Source: Pontibacterium sp049603715 (lineage in GTDB: Bacteria > Pseudomonadota > Gammaproteobacteria > Pseudomonadales > Balneatricaceae). Taken from it: a stretch of 24,568 nucleotides of DNA. The stretch spans positions 1-24,568 of the forward strand of contig JBMYSW010000036.1 in NCBI GenBank assembly GCA_049603715.1, given 5' to 3'. The position numbers were made by a program, and so were the translations under genes. The notes beneath the pieces were generated by a model, which was given only the letters and a program-made list of their open reading frames with translations, had not been told where the DNA came from and ran no database searches. Positions 14,716 to 22,725 of this stretch are shown here, in pieces. Within the stretch, counting starts at the first letter, position 1. Each line of letters begins with the position of its first letter.

Positions 14716-15852
14716 CTACTCAGTGACTGGCGCAAATGTTCGATCGCTTGCAAAGCGTTCATCGGCAAAACGGTCAATATCAACAGGCTGCTTTAAGATG
14801 CCCGCCTCAAGTGCATAGCCCATGATCTGCTGCAACCCTGCTTTATCTACTCCTAGGTCAGTGTAGTTGATGACGTCTAACTCTGCGCTGAGGCTGGCTT
14901 TGATTGCGGGTTTGGTGTGCTCTGGGATGTAGGTTTGAACAATATCGACAATGGCATCAAGCTGCTTTCCGCCCACTAAGCGAGCACGTTCGATGTCATG
15001 ACCCGCCAGACGGATGTAGTGCATTACTTCTTTAAGTGCTGCTTGCTTTTGCTCAATGGTTTTAATACTGGCAATGGCGATGCACTCCACATGACCTTTG
15101 GGCCAAGGCATCACGTCTTTTGAATACCATGCAACTTTGCCAAAGTTTTGGGTTTCAACCACATCGGCCCAAGGCAGGGACTGCTCAAAACCGGCGAATT
15201 TTGCACGATTCGAGCTGGATTTTAAAAATGCAGGTGACTGGCTCGGCGGAGTGGCAACTACCACGACTTCGGCGTCTTCACTGGTATCGTAGTCAAGGCG
15301 TAAGCCGTGCTCTTTTAGGTAGCGATAGAGCACCACGGTATGCGTTGAGAGTAGGTGCGGTACGGCAATTTCGGTGGCCCGTTGGCGCTCTTGGTGGGCG
15401 CGTTTAAGCGCTTTAGCCACTTGGTCGTTGGGAATGCGGTCGCGGCGTTGCGCAGGCAACTGAACATAGTGGTTAAGGCGCTCATTGATGGCAAGGGCGT
15501 TACCGTCGCGGTGCATTAAACCAATCCAGCGAAAATGTGGCCGCTCTGTGTACATATCGAGGGCGAGCGGCGTCATCACAAAGGCCATATCGGTGCGACC
15601 TTCTTGAAACCGGGCGCGTAATAGGTCCCAGTTTGGCATTTGCTCTAACGAGAAGTTTGCATGCTGCATGCGATCGCGATATCGATGATGCGCGACTAAT
15701 GCGGCATAGTGGTCGGCCAAGGGAATATAAAGCGCCTCGATAGGTACTTTGCTGGCATGGGCGCTAAAGCTTGCTGACGCGAGGACGAAACCAAGTGTGC
15801 ATAACCGTAATTGTGAGAATCGTAAAACTAAGAATCGTAAAACGTAAATCAC
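14716..15852 (-). CDS. Orphan periplasmic binding protein (NrtA/NMT1-like), likely sensor partner
   Basis: The 378-residue product has a signal peptide ending about residue 34 (cleavage after AHA) and a fold-II binding-protein pattern: EALYIPLADHYAALVAHH early in the mature part, then PNWDLLRARFQEGRTDMAFVMTPLALDMY, as in nitrate, bicarbonate or thiamine-precursor binding proteins. No ABC permease or ATPase is adjacent. Instead the hybrid kinase starts 12 nt downstream, so it probably delivers a ligand signal to the kinase's periplasmic domain. The start is GTG with AGGG about 7 nt upstream. A 15-bp in-frame duplication lies inside the signal peptide. The ligand is unknown. Confidence 0.75.
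   Translation of the reverse strand: MIYVLRFLVLRFSQLRLCTLGFVLASASFSAHASKVPIEALYIPLADHYAALVAHHRYRDRMQHANFSLEQMPNWDLLRARFQEGRTDMAFVMTPLALDMYTERPHFRWIGLMHRDGNALAINERLNHYVQLPAQRRDRIPNDQVAKALKRAHQERQRATEIAVPHLLSTHTVVLYRYLKEHGLRLDYDTSEDAEVVVVATPPSQSPAFLKSSSNRAKFAGFEQSLPWADVVETQNFGKVAWYSKDVMPWPKGHVECIAIASIKTIEQKQAALKEVMHYIRLAGHDIERARLVGGKQLDAIVDIVQTYIPEHTKPAIKASLSAELDVINYTDLGVDKAGLQQIMGYALEAGILKQPVDIDRFADERFASDRTFAPVTE
15816..15843. repeat. 15-bp in-frame tandem duplication in a signal peptide
   Basis: AGAATCGTAAAAC occurs at 15816-15828 and again at 15831-15843, a 15-bp period. It is read on the minus strand as VLRF-L-VLRF at residues 4-12 of the binding protein, near its start. The identical copies suggest recent duplication or slippage. 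Confidence 0.7.
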
Positions 15853-16401
15853 TCGTTATCCCTGTGTTGTGCGTCTCAGTGAGCCGCTAGCCCCAACATC
15901 CATCATAGGGCTACTTCAGTGCGCTAGCGCTTATTTTATGTGCTGATAAGCGGCGCTTAATCGTATCTTAAACTCTTGAGCTTTTAGCCTTGCTGAGGGC
16001 AGGCTTTGCTCTCGAGTGGTCAATACACTTTGTTCAATCTTGTATAAAAGTTGTCCAACAATTTAGCTTAAAATGCGATAGCTCACCAGTAAAAGTACAA
16101 ATGCGTATCGTTCTTTATTACTAGCCTGCTAGAAATTGCTCTGAGAATGTTCTATTAATAGCGAATAAGCAGTGAGTTAACCGCGCAGCGCGTTGGTGGC
16201 TCATAAACGCTGCTTGTGGCTCGATAAACGACTACAAAAATAATAAGTGTGCTAAATCTGAGTTTGGTTATTTCGGTGGGTTTATTTACAACCTTTGATG
16301 CTCATGTGACTCAAGCGCTTCCTAATGCTTTGGCGCAATAAAAGTTTAGGTTGTGGTGCACATCTTGCTTATGTTTAGGCAAATTTTCTCAAGGATGCTT
16401 C
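15853..16401. promoter_or_regulatory. Divergent regulatory region between binding protein and EAL gene, 549 bp without a gene
   Basis: No convincing gene is visible. The region holds a 10-bp palindrome GCGCTAGCGC (15921-15930); an overlapping hairpin CGCTTAT 15928-15934 with ATAAGCG 15946-15952 (11-nt loop) on the binding-protein side; an A+T-rich stretch about 16030-16080 with TATAAA at 16043-16048 preceded by TG; and an imperfect direct repeat GTGGCTC(G)ATAAACG at 16196-16209 and 16216-16230. These are plausible promoter and operator elements for both signalling arms, but no start site can be assigned by eye. Confidence 0.6.
16391..16395 (+). promoter_or_regulatory. Ribosome-binding site that sets the EAL gene start
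   Basis: AAGGA at 16391-16395 is 6 nt before ATG 16402. It argues against the in-frame TTG at 16351, which would prepend a cysteine-rich 17-residue leader. Confidence 0.7.
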
Positions 16402-17589
16402 ATGACTTCCCAATTATTCCCTTACTATCAACCGATTATCGAAACTTCGTCAGGCCGAGTTGTGGGCTACGAGGTGCTCGCTCGACAAACTGTTGAGGAA
16501 GAGGTTGTTTCGGGTGCTCAATTTTTAAATGACACATCCATTAGTGTGAACTCTCGGGTGGGAGTCGATCGAACGGTGCGCCGCATGGCCCTTGAGCAAA
16601 CAGCAAGCCTAGGTAAAGACCAATATTTAGCCATTAACATTTCGCCGGAATGGGTTGATAACCTTGATGATCACTCCGTTTCTCCTACCTTAGAGCTTTT
16701 AAAAGAGCTCAATGTTGAGCCGCATCAGGTATTGGTCGAAATCACCGAACTAAGTGGCGATTTAGACAAGCTAAAAACCCTTGTTGGCTTGTATCGCGAA
16801 TGTGGTATGAAAGTCGCCATTGACGACTTTGGTTCTGGCTTTTCTCAACTCGACCGTGTGGCTGCGTTTAAGCCCGACATCATTAAGCTGGATATGGCCT
16901 TTTTTAAACAAGGCTTTGCCGGTGGGCGAAACAGTGCGTTAGTTCGAATGATGGGCGATTTGGGCGCACGCATGGGCGCACGGATTATTTGTGAAGGTGT
17001 AGAGACCGAAGAAGAGTTTTTTTACGCACTGGAGTGTAATGCCAGCTATATGCAGGGGTACTTTTTTTCGCCAGCGCTCGACCACTTCTTGCCAGAAAAC
17101 ACCTTTGAAGCACGGGTGACTGAGTTGCTAGAGCGTTATACCGATCAGTCGGTGGAGCGTATTAGTCGCCAGCACTTTCACGCAGAGCGGGTGCACCAGC
17201 AGTTGGTTGCGATTCGATCGTGCATTCGTGCCAGCGACGGCGATGATTGGATGGAAACCTATTTGCCGCGCCCAGAGATTCTTCGCTTGTATATCTGCGA
17301 CCACAGCGGCAAGCAAATTTCGCCTAACTACGAAAACCAAGATGGTACGTGGCAGCTAGACCCTTCAGCGGTTGGGCATCACTGGGGTTGGCGTCCATTT
17401 ATTTATCAGCTGATTGGTATGGCCGACTTAGAGCAGCGAATCACTCAGTCCAGCCCTTATCTTGATATTGTTACGGGTAATCGCTGTAGCACCTTGTCCT
17501 TGGTGTTAGATGCTCAGCGAATTTTGTTGGCAGACGTTCGCACCGAAGAAATTGGCGAGAGTTACCAAAGCTCGATGATCAATTTGTAG
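16402..17589 (+). CDS. c-di-GMP phosphodiesterase, EAL domain plus YkuI-type C-terminal domain
   Basis: This cytoplasmic protein of 395 residues should hydrolyse c-di-GMP to pGpG. The EAL domain spans about 3-245. The name motif reads EVL (Glu24, GYEVLAR), but the metal and catalytic residues are all present: Asn79 (INIS), Glu113 (EITE), Asp141/Asp142 (DDFG), Lys162 (IKLD), Glu198 (EGVETEEE) and Gln218 (QGYFFSP). Activity is therefore expected. Residues about 250-385 contain RLYICDHSGKQISPNY and HHWGWRPFIYQ, the pattern of the PAS-like C-terminal domain of Bacillus YkuI, probably a small-ligand sensor. No membrane segment is seen. The gene diverges from the binding-protein/kinase/cyclase operon and likely balances the cyclase. 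Confidence 0.9.
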   Translation: MTSQLFPYYQPIIETSSGRVVGYEVLARQTVEEEVVSGAQFLNDTSISVNSRVGVDRTVRRMALEQTASLGKDQYLAINISPEWVDNLDDHSVSPTLELLKELNVEPHQVLVEITELSGDLDKLKTLVGLYRECGMKVAIDDFGSGFSQLDRVAAFKPDIIKLDMAFFKQGFAGGRNSALVRMMGDLGARMGARIICEGVETEEEFFYALECNASYMQGYFFSPALDHFLPENTFEARVTELLERYTDQSVERISRQHFHAERVHQQLVAIRSCIRASDGDDWMETYLPRPEILRLYICDHSGKQISPNYENQDGTWQLDPSAVGHHWGWRPFIYQLIGMADLEQRITQSSPYLDIVTGNRCSTLSLVLDAQRILLADVRTEEIGESYQSSMINL

Positions 17590-17591
17590 TG

Positions 17592-17614
17592 GCCGATAAA
17601 ACAGCGTTATCGGC
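17592..17614 (+). terminator. Hairpin after the EAL gene
   Basis: GCCGATAA 17592-17599 and TTATCGGC 17607-17614 form a perfect 8-bp stem with a 7-nt loop, 2 nt after the EAL stop. A short TTTT follows at 17621-17624 on the plus strand. The right arm overlaps the stop codon of the convergent DUF3108 gene, so it may end both transcripts. Confidence 0.5.
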
Positions 17615-18455
17615 TCAGCATTTTCTCTAGGGTGAGATGAGTGGTTTGCCCTTTTTGGTTCACCCGTTCTAGTTTGACGAGCTGATAGTTTAGGCTTGGT
17701 GCAAACCAAAGGCGGGTTGTCTTGCCAGCGCCTTTTTCGTTAGTCGCGTTAGTTGTATGGGCGTAAGTTCGTTCTACGTGCACGGTGTCGAGTGTGCCGT
17801 ATCCTACCGAAACCTTTTCATTACCTAAGCGCTCAAATTGATAGGTCTCTAGCTGCTCGCCCGTGTTTACCTGATAGCTAAGCGAGGTTTTTCCTTGTGC
17901 CAAGTCGAGCTGCAACTGCAACTGATAACTCAATGGATCATAGATCGGCTGGGCGAGTGAGAGCGGCCATTGCTGTTCCCCGTTTGTGAGCTGGAGGCCC
18001 GGCCAGTCGTATCTGAGCTGTCGCTCGGTTTTTTTAGTAAAGACTTTGCTTTTTTTATCGTAGGTCAGCGGAGTGATGCCTTGATCGTCGAGTCTAAAGC
18101 GGGTGATTTCGCTAAAAGAGGCGATAAAGGTCGAGGCTTTAAGTGATACAGACCACTGCTGCTCTGCATCGGAGGTGAGCTTGCGAATCGCCTTGGTTTC
18201 AAATCGCCCTTTACCGTCGAGCACCAGCTTGTACTGGGCGCTGTGTGGGCTTAAACCAGTCGATGTATCGGAAACGGCGGGTAACGCAAAAATACAAAGT
18301 AGTGTGACGATGATAAGGTCAGACCCTCGGCGCAACAGGGGCGAAATGAGCGATAGGGGCGTGCGCAGGTCTGTACAACAAGCAATATTGGATTTTGCTG
18401 AGGGGAGGGCTGGGGGAGTAGCGAGAGAGCTCACTTGCTCAGTTTTTGCCATCAT
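17607..18455 (-). CDS. DUF3108 family periplasmic protein
   Basis: The protein has 282 residues and unknown function. The mature part has alternating strand-like stretches typical of DUF3108, such as AQYKLVLDGKGRFETKAIRKL, SFSEITRFRLDDQGITPLTY, YDPLSYQLQLQLDL and TRLWFAPSLNYQLVKLERV. The export segment (DLIIVTLLCIFALPAVSDT) only begins at about residue 46, after a polar tail longer than a normal signal peptide. The ATG nevertheless has AAGGAG at 7 nt and no later start codon precedes that segment, so it may be membrane-anchored. A DUF3108 gene beside purN and purM is usual in pseudomonads. It lies 168 bp downstream of purN on the same strand. Confidence 0.8.
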   Translation of the reverse strand: MMAKTEQVSSLATPPALPSAKSNIACCTDLRTPLSLISPLLRRGSDLIIVTLLCIFALPAVSDTSTGLSPHSAQYKLVLDGKGRFETKAIRKLTSDAEQQWSVSLKASTFIASFSEITRFRLDDQGITPLTYDKKSKVFTKKTERQLRYDWPGLQLTNGEQQWPLSLAQPIYDPLSYQLQLQLDLAQGKTSLSYQVNTGEQLETYQFERLGNEKVSVGYGTLDTVHVERTYAHTTNATNEKGAGKTTRLWFAPSLNYQLVKLERVNQKGQTTHLTLEKMLSR

Positions 18456-18558
18456 GGTGTCGCTCCTTAAATTGCAATCAATTTAGCGCTGTTATCTAGC
18501 GGTTGTTGCTTGCAAGGGCTTTTTGCCAGATGGGCAGTAGAGCGGCGTGAGGCTAAGA

Positions 18559-18605
18559 GGGCGAAGTGTGCCCGCTAGCGAGTCGCTAACGGGTTTGATT
18601 CGCCC
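18559..18605 (-). other. Nested stem-loop downstream of purN
   Basis: An outer 7-bp stem (GGGCGAA 18559-18565, TTCGCCC 18599-18605) encloses an inner hairpin at 18571-18593 in which CCCG and TAGCGA pair with TCGCTA and CGGG around one mismatch. It begins 18 nt after the purN stop. It lacks a T-run, so it may mark a transcript end or a stabilising 3' structure of purMN. Confidence 0.4.
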
Positions 18606-18623
18606 AAATGTACTTTAACCTGA

Positions 18624-19262
18624 TTAGTGAGCAACGCCGCCTTCAGGTACTGGTGTACCTTCAAAGCGTGCAACACCTTGGCTAAAGCTGAGTTTGCCTT
18701 CGCAAAACCATGCCACCGCTTTAGGGTAAATAACATGCTCTTGCACGTGCACCTTTTTTTGCAAGCTTTCAGCACTATCATCCACATCAATGCTGACTCT
18801 ACCCTGAATAACCGGTGGGCCAGCGTCTAGCTCTTCGGTGACAAAGTGAACACTGCAACCGTGCTCACTGTCGCCTGCCTCTAGGGCGCGTTGATGGGTG
18901 TTAAGGCCTTTGTACTTAGGCAACAAAGAAGGGTGAATGTTTAGCATTTTACCTTCAAAGTGGCGCACAAAGTCGGCCGTTAAAATGCGCATAAAGCCTG
19001 CTAGCACCACAAGGTCTGGCGCGTAGGTGTCGATTTTGGCAGCCATCTCTGCGTCAAATGCTTCGCGGCTATCAAAGTCTTTGTGGCTAACTACGTCTGT
19101 TGCGATACCCGCTTTTTCAGCGCGCTCTAGGCCAAAGACCCCTGCGATATTGCTCAAAACAGCGACAACTTCGCCCTTTACGGCGCCCGCTTGGCAGGCG
19201 TCCATAATGGCTTGAAGGTTAGAACCGCTGCCTGAAATCAGTACAACAATGCGTTTCGACAT
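18624..19262 (-). CDS. purN: Phosphoribosylglycinamide formyltransferase
   Basis: It transfers a formyl group from 10-formyltetrahydrofolate to GAR in the third step of purine synthesis. The 212-residue length is normal. The substrate loop ISGSGSNLQAI (9-19) and the catalytic set Asn108, His110 (MLNIHPSLLPKYKG) and Asp146 (ELDAGPP) are all present. The ATG lies 2 nt after the purM stop (TAAGCATG), so the two are one operon with likely translational coupling. Confidence 0.96.
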   Translation of the reverse strand: MSKRIVVLISGSGSNLQAIMDACQAGAVKGEVVAVLSNIAGVFGLERAEKAGIATDVVSHKDFDSREAFDAEMAAKIDTYAPDLVVLAGFMRILTADFVRHFEGKMLNIHPSLLPKYKGLNTHQRALEAGDSEHGCSVHFVTEELDAGPPVIQGRVSIDVDDSAESLQKKVHVQEHVIYPKAVAWFCEGKLSFSQGVARFEGTPVPEGGVAH

Positions 19263-19264
19263 GC

Positions 19265-20320
19265 TTACAGGCCTGCTAGCTCAACTTGCTCTTCGCCTTC
19301 GGCTGCTTCGGCGATATGGCCAACAACCCAAGCGGTTTCGCCTTCGGCAGTAAGCAGTGCAACGGCTTCTTCGGCTTTATCTTGTGGAACAGCGATGATC
19401 ATGCCAGTACCACAGTTAAAGGTACGGTACATTTCAGTTGCGTCGATGTTGCCTTCAGCTTGCAGCCATTTGAACACGGCTGGAAGCTCCCAGCTTTGTG
19501 TATCGATTACCGCTTTCGCGCTGGCTGGTAGCACACGAGGGATGTTCTCAAGTAGGCCGCCACCGGTGATGTGCGAAAGCGCGTTCACTTGTGATTCTTT
19601 GATGAGTTTAAGCAGTTGCTTAACGTAGATGCGTGTAGGTGCCATTAGGGCGTCAGACAATACTTGGCCGTCTTCAAGTGTTTGGCTCAAGTCAGCTTGG
19701 CTTACTTCGATTACTTTACGAATCAAAGAGTAGCCGTTTGAGTGAGGGCCAGATGAAGCCAATGCAATTAGCGCGTCGCCCACAGCAACGTTAGAGCCGT
19801 CGATGATTTCGTCTTCTTCAACGATACCTGTACAGAAGCCAGCAAGGTCGTAGTCGTCGCCGTCGTACATGCCAGGCATTTCAGCGGTTTCGCCGCCTAC
19901 GAGTGCGGCGCCTGCAAGCTCACAACCTGCGCCGATACCGGTTACAACGTCTGCTGCCATATCAACGTTTAATGCGCCAGTCGCGTAGTAGTCGAGGAAG
20001 TAAAGAGGCTCAGCGCCTGCTACAACAAGGTCGTTTACACACATAGCCACCAAGTCGATGCCGATGGTGTCGTGCTTACCCAAATCCATGGCCAAACGTA
20101 GTTTTGTACCTACGCCGTCAGTACCTGAAACCAATACAGGTTTTTTGTATCCTTCTGGGATGCGGCAAAGTGCGCCAAAACCGCCAAGACCGCCCATTAC
20201 TTCTGGACGTGCTGTGCGCTTAGCGACACCTTTGATGCGTTCTACAAGTGCGTTACCTGCATCAATATCTACGCCTGCGTCTTTGTAGCTTAAGGATGTT
20301 TTTTCAGAACCGTTGGACAT
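19265..20320 (-). CDS. purM: Phosphoribosylformylglycinamidine cyclo-ligase (AIR synthetase)
   Basis: It closes the imidazole ring of FGAM with ATP to give AIR. The 351 residues match the family (about 346). Motifs include GTDGVGTK at 66-73, the dimer-core stretch CVNDLVVAGAEPLYFLDYYATG (94-115), HSNGYSLIRKV, and HITGGGLLENIPRVLP. It is the first gene of the purMN operon and diverges from the DUF2066 gene across about 227 bp. GAAGG lies about 11 nt before the ATG. Confidence 0.96.
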   Translation of the reverse strand: MSNGSEKTSLSYKDAGVDIDAGNALVERIKGVAKRTARPEVMGGLGGFGALCRIPEGYKKPVLVSGTDGVGTKLRLAMDLGKHDTIGIDLVAMCVNDLVVAGAEPLYFLDYYATGALNVDMAADVVTGIGAGCELAGAALVGGETAEMPGMYDGDDYDLAGFCTGIVEEDEIIDGSNVAVGDALIALASSGPHSNGYSLIRKVIEVSQADLSQTLEDGQVLSDALMAPTRIYVKQLLKLIKESQVNALSHITGGGLLENIPRVLPASAKAVIDTQSWELPAVFKWLQAEGNIDATEMYRTFNCGTGMIIAVPQDKAEEAVALLTAEGETAWVVGHIAEAAEGEEQVELAGL

Positions 20321-20547
20321 GAATGGTTTAACCTTCGATCGTAAAGTGGGTCAGTCAATGTGCCCGGCTATTTGGGGTTAACGAGTGCTTAATTTGTGTG
20401 CAAATTTGCCCTGCAAAAGCAGCTGCTCGAAAACATTAGCCCAGCACCTAATAAAATGTGTCGGTATTCTAGCAGCTTGCTGGTAGCTGAGCCACGATGT
20501 GTTAGAGTTTACTTCCAATTTAATCAGTCTTGGATGCATTAAAAACT

Positions 20548-21603
20548 ATGGTTGTTCGTTTTGTTGTTGTGCTGCTGGCTTCCTTTTGGGCGCTGATGGG
20601 GCATGCTACGGTCGCTAAAAACCTTTACAGCTTTGAGCAGTTGGTCGAAGAAGTGTCAGCTTCGCCAGAGTCAGCGGATGTTAAAGCCGGCTTACAAGCC
20701 GTTTTGGTTAAGGTTACTGGCAGCAAAGAGATTCTATCGCATCCCGATGTTTTAACGGCTGCCGATGATGCTACGGCGTTGTTAAGTCGGTTTAGCTTTA
20801 CGCCCGTTGAGCAGGTGATCGAAACCAGCCAAGGCGATACCTTTATCGCACAGCGCCTCACCTTGGAATTTGATGAGAGTGCGGTAAATAACCTCATCGT
20901 ATCGGCGGGCGACCAACCCATGGGCGCACTACGACCCAGCGTATTGGTTTGGTTGGCGCAATCGCAGCGAGGCTTGCGTGAGTTTGTTTCCAGCAACGAC
21001 CCAGTGGCGCAGCAAGTTCAAGCACAGGCTCAAGCACGTGGTTTGCCGTTAACCTTTCCGCAGCTCGACGAGCAAGATTTAGCCGCCATGCCATTAAGTG
21101 ATGTATGGGGCTTTTTTGGCGACTCTATTCAAGAAGCATCAAAGCGTTACCGTCCGAATGCTATTTTGGTGGGACGTTTGGTGAGTGAAACTAACAGCCA
21201 AGAATGGTTGCTGCTGCAAGGTGATCAAACCGAGCGCTTAAACTACCAAGGTGCGTTATCCACGCAATTGCCGCTATTGGTAGATCAAGTGGCCGATACC
21301 TTGCTATCGCCATTGCGTTTAGCTGGTTTTAGCTACCGCATGGATAAGTTGGATATTGTGGTGGAGCAGGTGACCAACTTTGCTGATTACCTCGAAATTA
21401 TCGACTATATCCGCTCGATTCCATCGGTGACCTCGTTAAAGGCTGCAAGCCTAGAAATTGATACATTGACGTTGCAAATATCGTTAAACGGTAACCTCGA
21501 TCAGCTAGAAAGGTTAATCGCGCTAGAGTCGCGTTTATTAAGTGTTGAGCGCCCAGACGATGACCCAAATGGCGTTGCGCTTAACTACCGCTGGCAACCT
21601 TAG
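20548..21603 (+). CDS. DUF2066 domain exported protein
   Basis: This 351-residue protein of unknown function has a signal peptide immediately after the ATG (MVVRFVVVLLASFWALMGHA, residues 1-20), which is why ATG 20548 is preferred to an in-frame TTG at 20530. The N-terminal pattern (YSFEQLVEEVSASPESADVKAGLQAVLVKVTG) and the segment RPSVLVWLAQ are typical of gammaproteobacterial DUF2066 proteins. Residues about 280-345 look like a second alpha/beta domain. The ribosome-binding signal is weak. The gene is 43 bp upstream of the perM-like gene and probably heads the DUF2066-perM-hda-rlu transcript. DUF2066 genes commonly sit between purM and hda in this class. Confidence 0.83.
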   Translation: MVVRFVVVLLASFWALMGHATVAKNLYSFEQLVEEVSASPESADVKAGLQAVLVKVTGSKEILSHPDVLTAADDATALLSRFSFTPVEQVIETSQGDTFIAQRLTLEFDESAVNNLIVSAGDQPMGALRPSVLVWLAQSQRGLREFVSSNDPVAQQVQAQAQARGLPLTFPQLDEQDLAAMPLSDVWGFFGDSIQEASKRYRPNAILVGRLVSETNSQEWLLLQGDQTERLNYQGALSTQLPLLVDQVADTLLSPLRLAGFSYRMDKLDIVVEQVTNFADYLEIIDYIRSIPSVTSLKAASLEIDTLTLQISLNGNLDQLERLIALESRLLSVERPDDDPNGVALNYRWQP

Positions 21604-21646
21604 GTGCATCGCGCTAGGTGAGTCTCGGGATTAAAGGAGTAGGGAA

Positions 21647-22723
21647 ATGACCGAATCACAACGTTGGTTTTTGCTGACGGTCACATTGGTGTTGGGTGGC
21701 GTCTTGTATTTGCTTGCACCCATCCTTACGCCATTTTTAGTGGGCGCCCTGTTGGCTTATTTGTTTGACCCAGTGGCAGATCGTTTAGAAGCCGCTGGCT
21801 TTAGCCGCACTTGGTCGGTTGTGGTGGTGTTTGCCTGTTCAACGGTCTTACTTGTGTTATCGCTGGTGGTGTTGCTGCCCAACATTTCCCGCCAGATACA
21901 GGTATTAGTGAGCCAAGTGCCGGCGCTTATTAACCTCGTCGAAACCGGGCTGATTCCTTGGCTGCAAACTCATTTGGGTGTCGACCTTACCGTAATAGAC
22001 ATTGATGCGGTTAAGCAGTTGCTATTAAAAGACTGGCAAAAGACCTCGGATATTGTCGCAACACTCGTGGCGAGCCTGACGCAAAGCAGCCTTGCCGTGG
22101 CGGGTTGGGTCGCCAATGCTGTGCTTATTCCCGTCGTTATGTTCTATTTGCTGCGCGACTGGGACATTATGATGGATAAGATTAAGCACTTATTACCTCG
22201 CAACATCGAGCCAGTGGTGTCTTTGTGGGCGAGTGAGTGTGACGAAGTGCTTGGCGCCTTTATGAAGGGTCAGTTATTGGTGATGTTTGCTCTCGGCCTA
22301 ATTTATGCGGTGGGCTTGAGTTTGGTTGGGCTTGATCTTGCGCTTTTAATTGGTATGCTGGCGGGACTTGCGAGCATTGTCCCTTATATGGGCTTTTTAG
22401 TGGGAATTATGGCCGCATTGGTGGCGGGTCTGTTACAATTTAGTGACCCACTGATGTTGGGTTGGATTGTCCTAGTGTTTACCATAGGGCAAGTTTTAGA
22501 AGGGATGCTACTGACGCCACTGTTAGTGGGCGACAGAATAGGATTGCATCCTGTGGCTGTTATTTTTGCTGTTTTAGCAGGCGGCCAGTTATTTGGATTT
22601 GTGGGTGTGCTTATTGCCTTACCTGTGGCTGCGGTCATTATGGTTTTGCTAAGGCACTTGCACTCGGGCTATACCCGAAGCGGCTTGTACGCGCACCCAA
22701 ATAGAGAAGACAGTACGTTATAA
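21647..22723 (+). CDS. perM: AI-2E transporter family (PerM-like) inner-membrane protein
   Basis: The 358-residue integral membrane protein has about eight hydrophobic segments: two near 7-37, one at about 58-82, one near 145-170, and a cluster from about 210 to 335. Family marks include FLVGALLAYLFDPVADRLE near the N-terminus, VIPVVMFYLLRDWD around 162-175, and GQVLEGMLLTPLLVGDRIGLHP in the C-terminal third. AAAGGAG lies about 9 nt before the ATG. PerM homologues have been described as permeases or exporters, some as Na+/H+ antiporters, so the substrate is open. Its stop is followed by GC and the hda ATG. Confidence 0.85.
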   Translation: MTESQRWFLLTVTLVLGGVLYLLAPILTPFLVGALLAYLFDPVADRLEAAGFSRTWSVVVVFACSTVLLVLSLVVLLPNISRQIQVLVSQVPALINLVETGLIPWLQTHLGVDLTVIDIDAVKQLLLKDWQKTSDIVATLVASLTQSSLAVAGWVANAVLIPVVMFYLLRDWDIMMDKIKHLLPRNIEPVVSLWASECDEVLGAFMKGQLLVMFALGLIYAVGLSLVGLDLALLIGMLAGLASIVPYMGFLVGIMAALVAGLLQFSDPLMLGWIVLVFTIGQVLEGMLLTPLLVGDRIGLHPVAVIFAVLAGGQLFGFVGVLIALPVAAVIMVLLRHLHSGYTRSGLYAHPNREDSTL

Positions 22724-22725
22724 GC

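Noticed and set aside
16351..16353. TTG as start of the EAL gene
   Set aside because: It would add a cysteine-rich leader unlike EAL proteins, while ATG 16402 has AAGGA at good spacing.
20400..20409. GCAAATTTGC palindrome upstream of purM as a PurR operator
   Set aside because: PurR sites need the 12-bp GCAAACGTTTGC core; the central CG is missing here and the flanks do not match.
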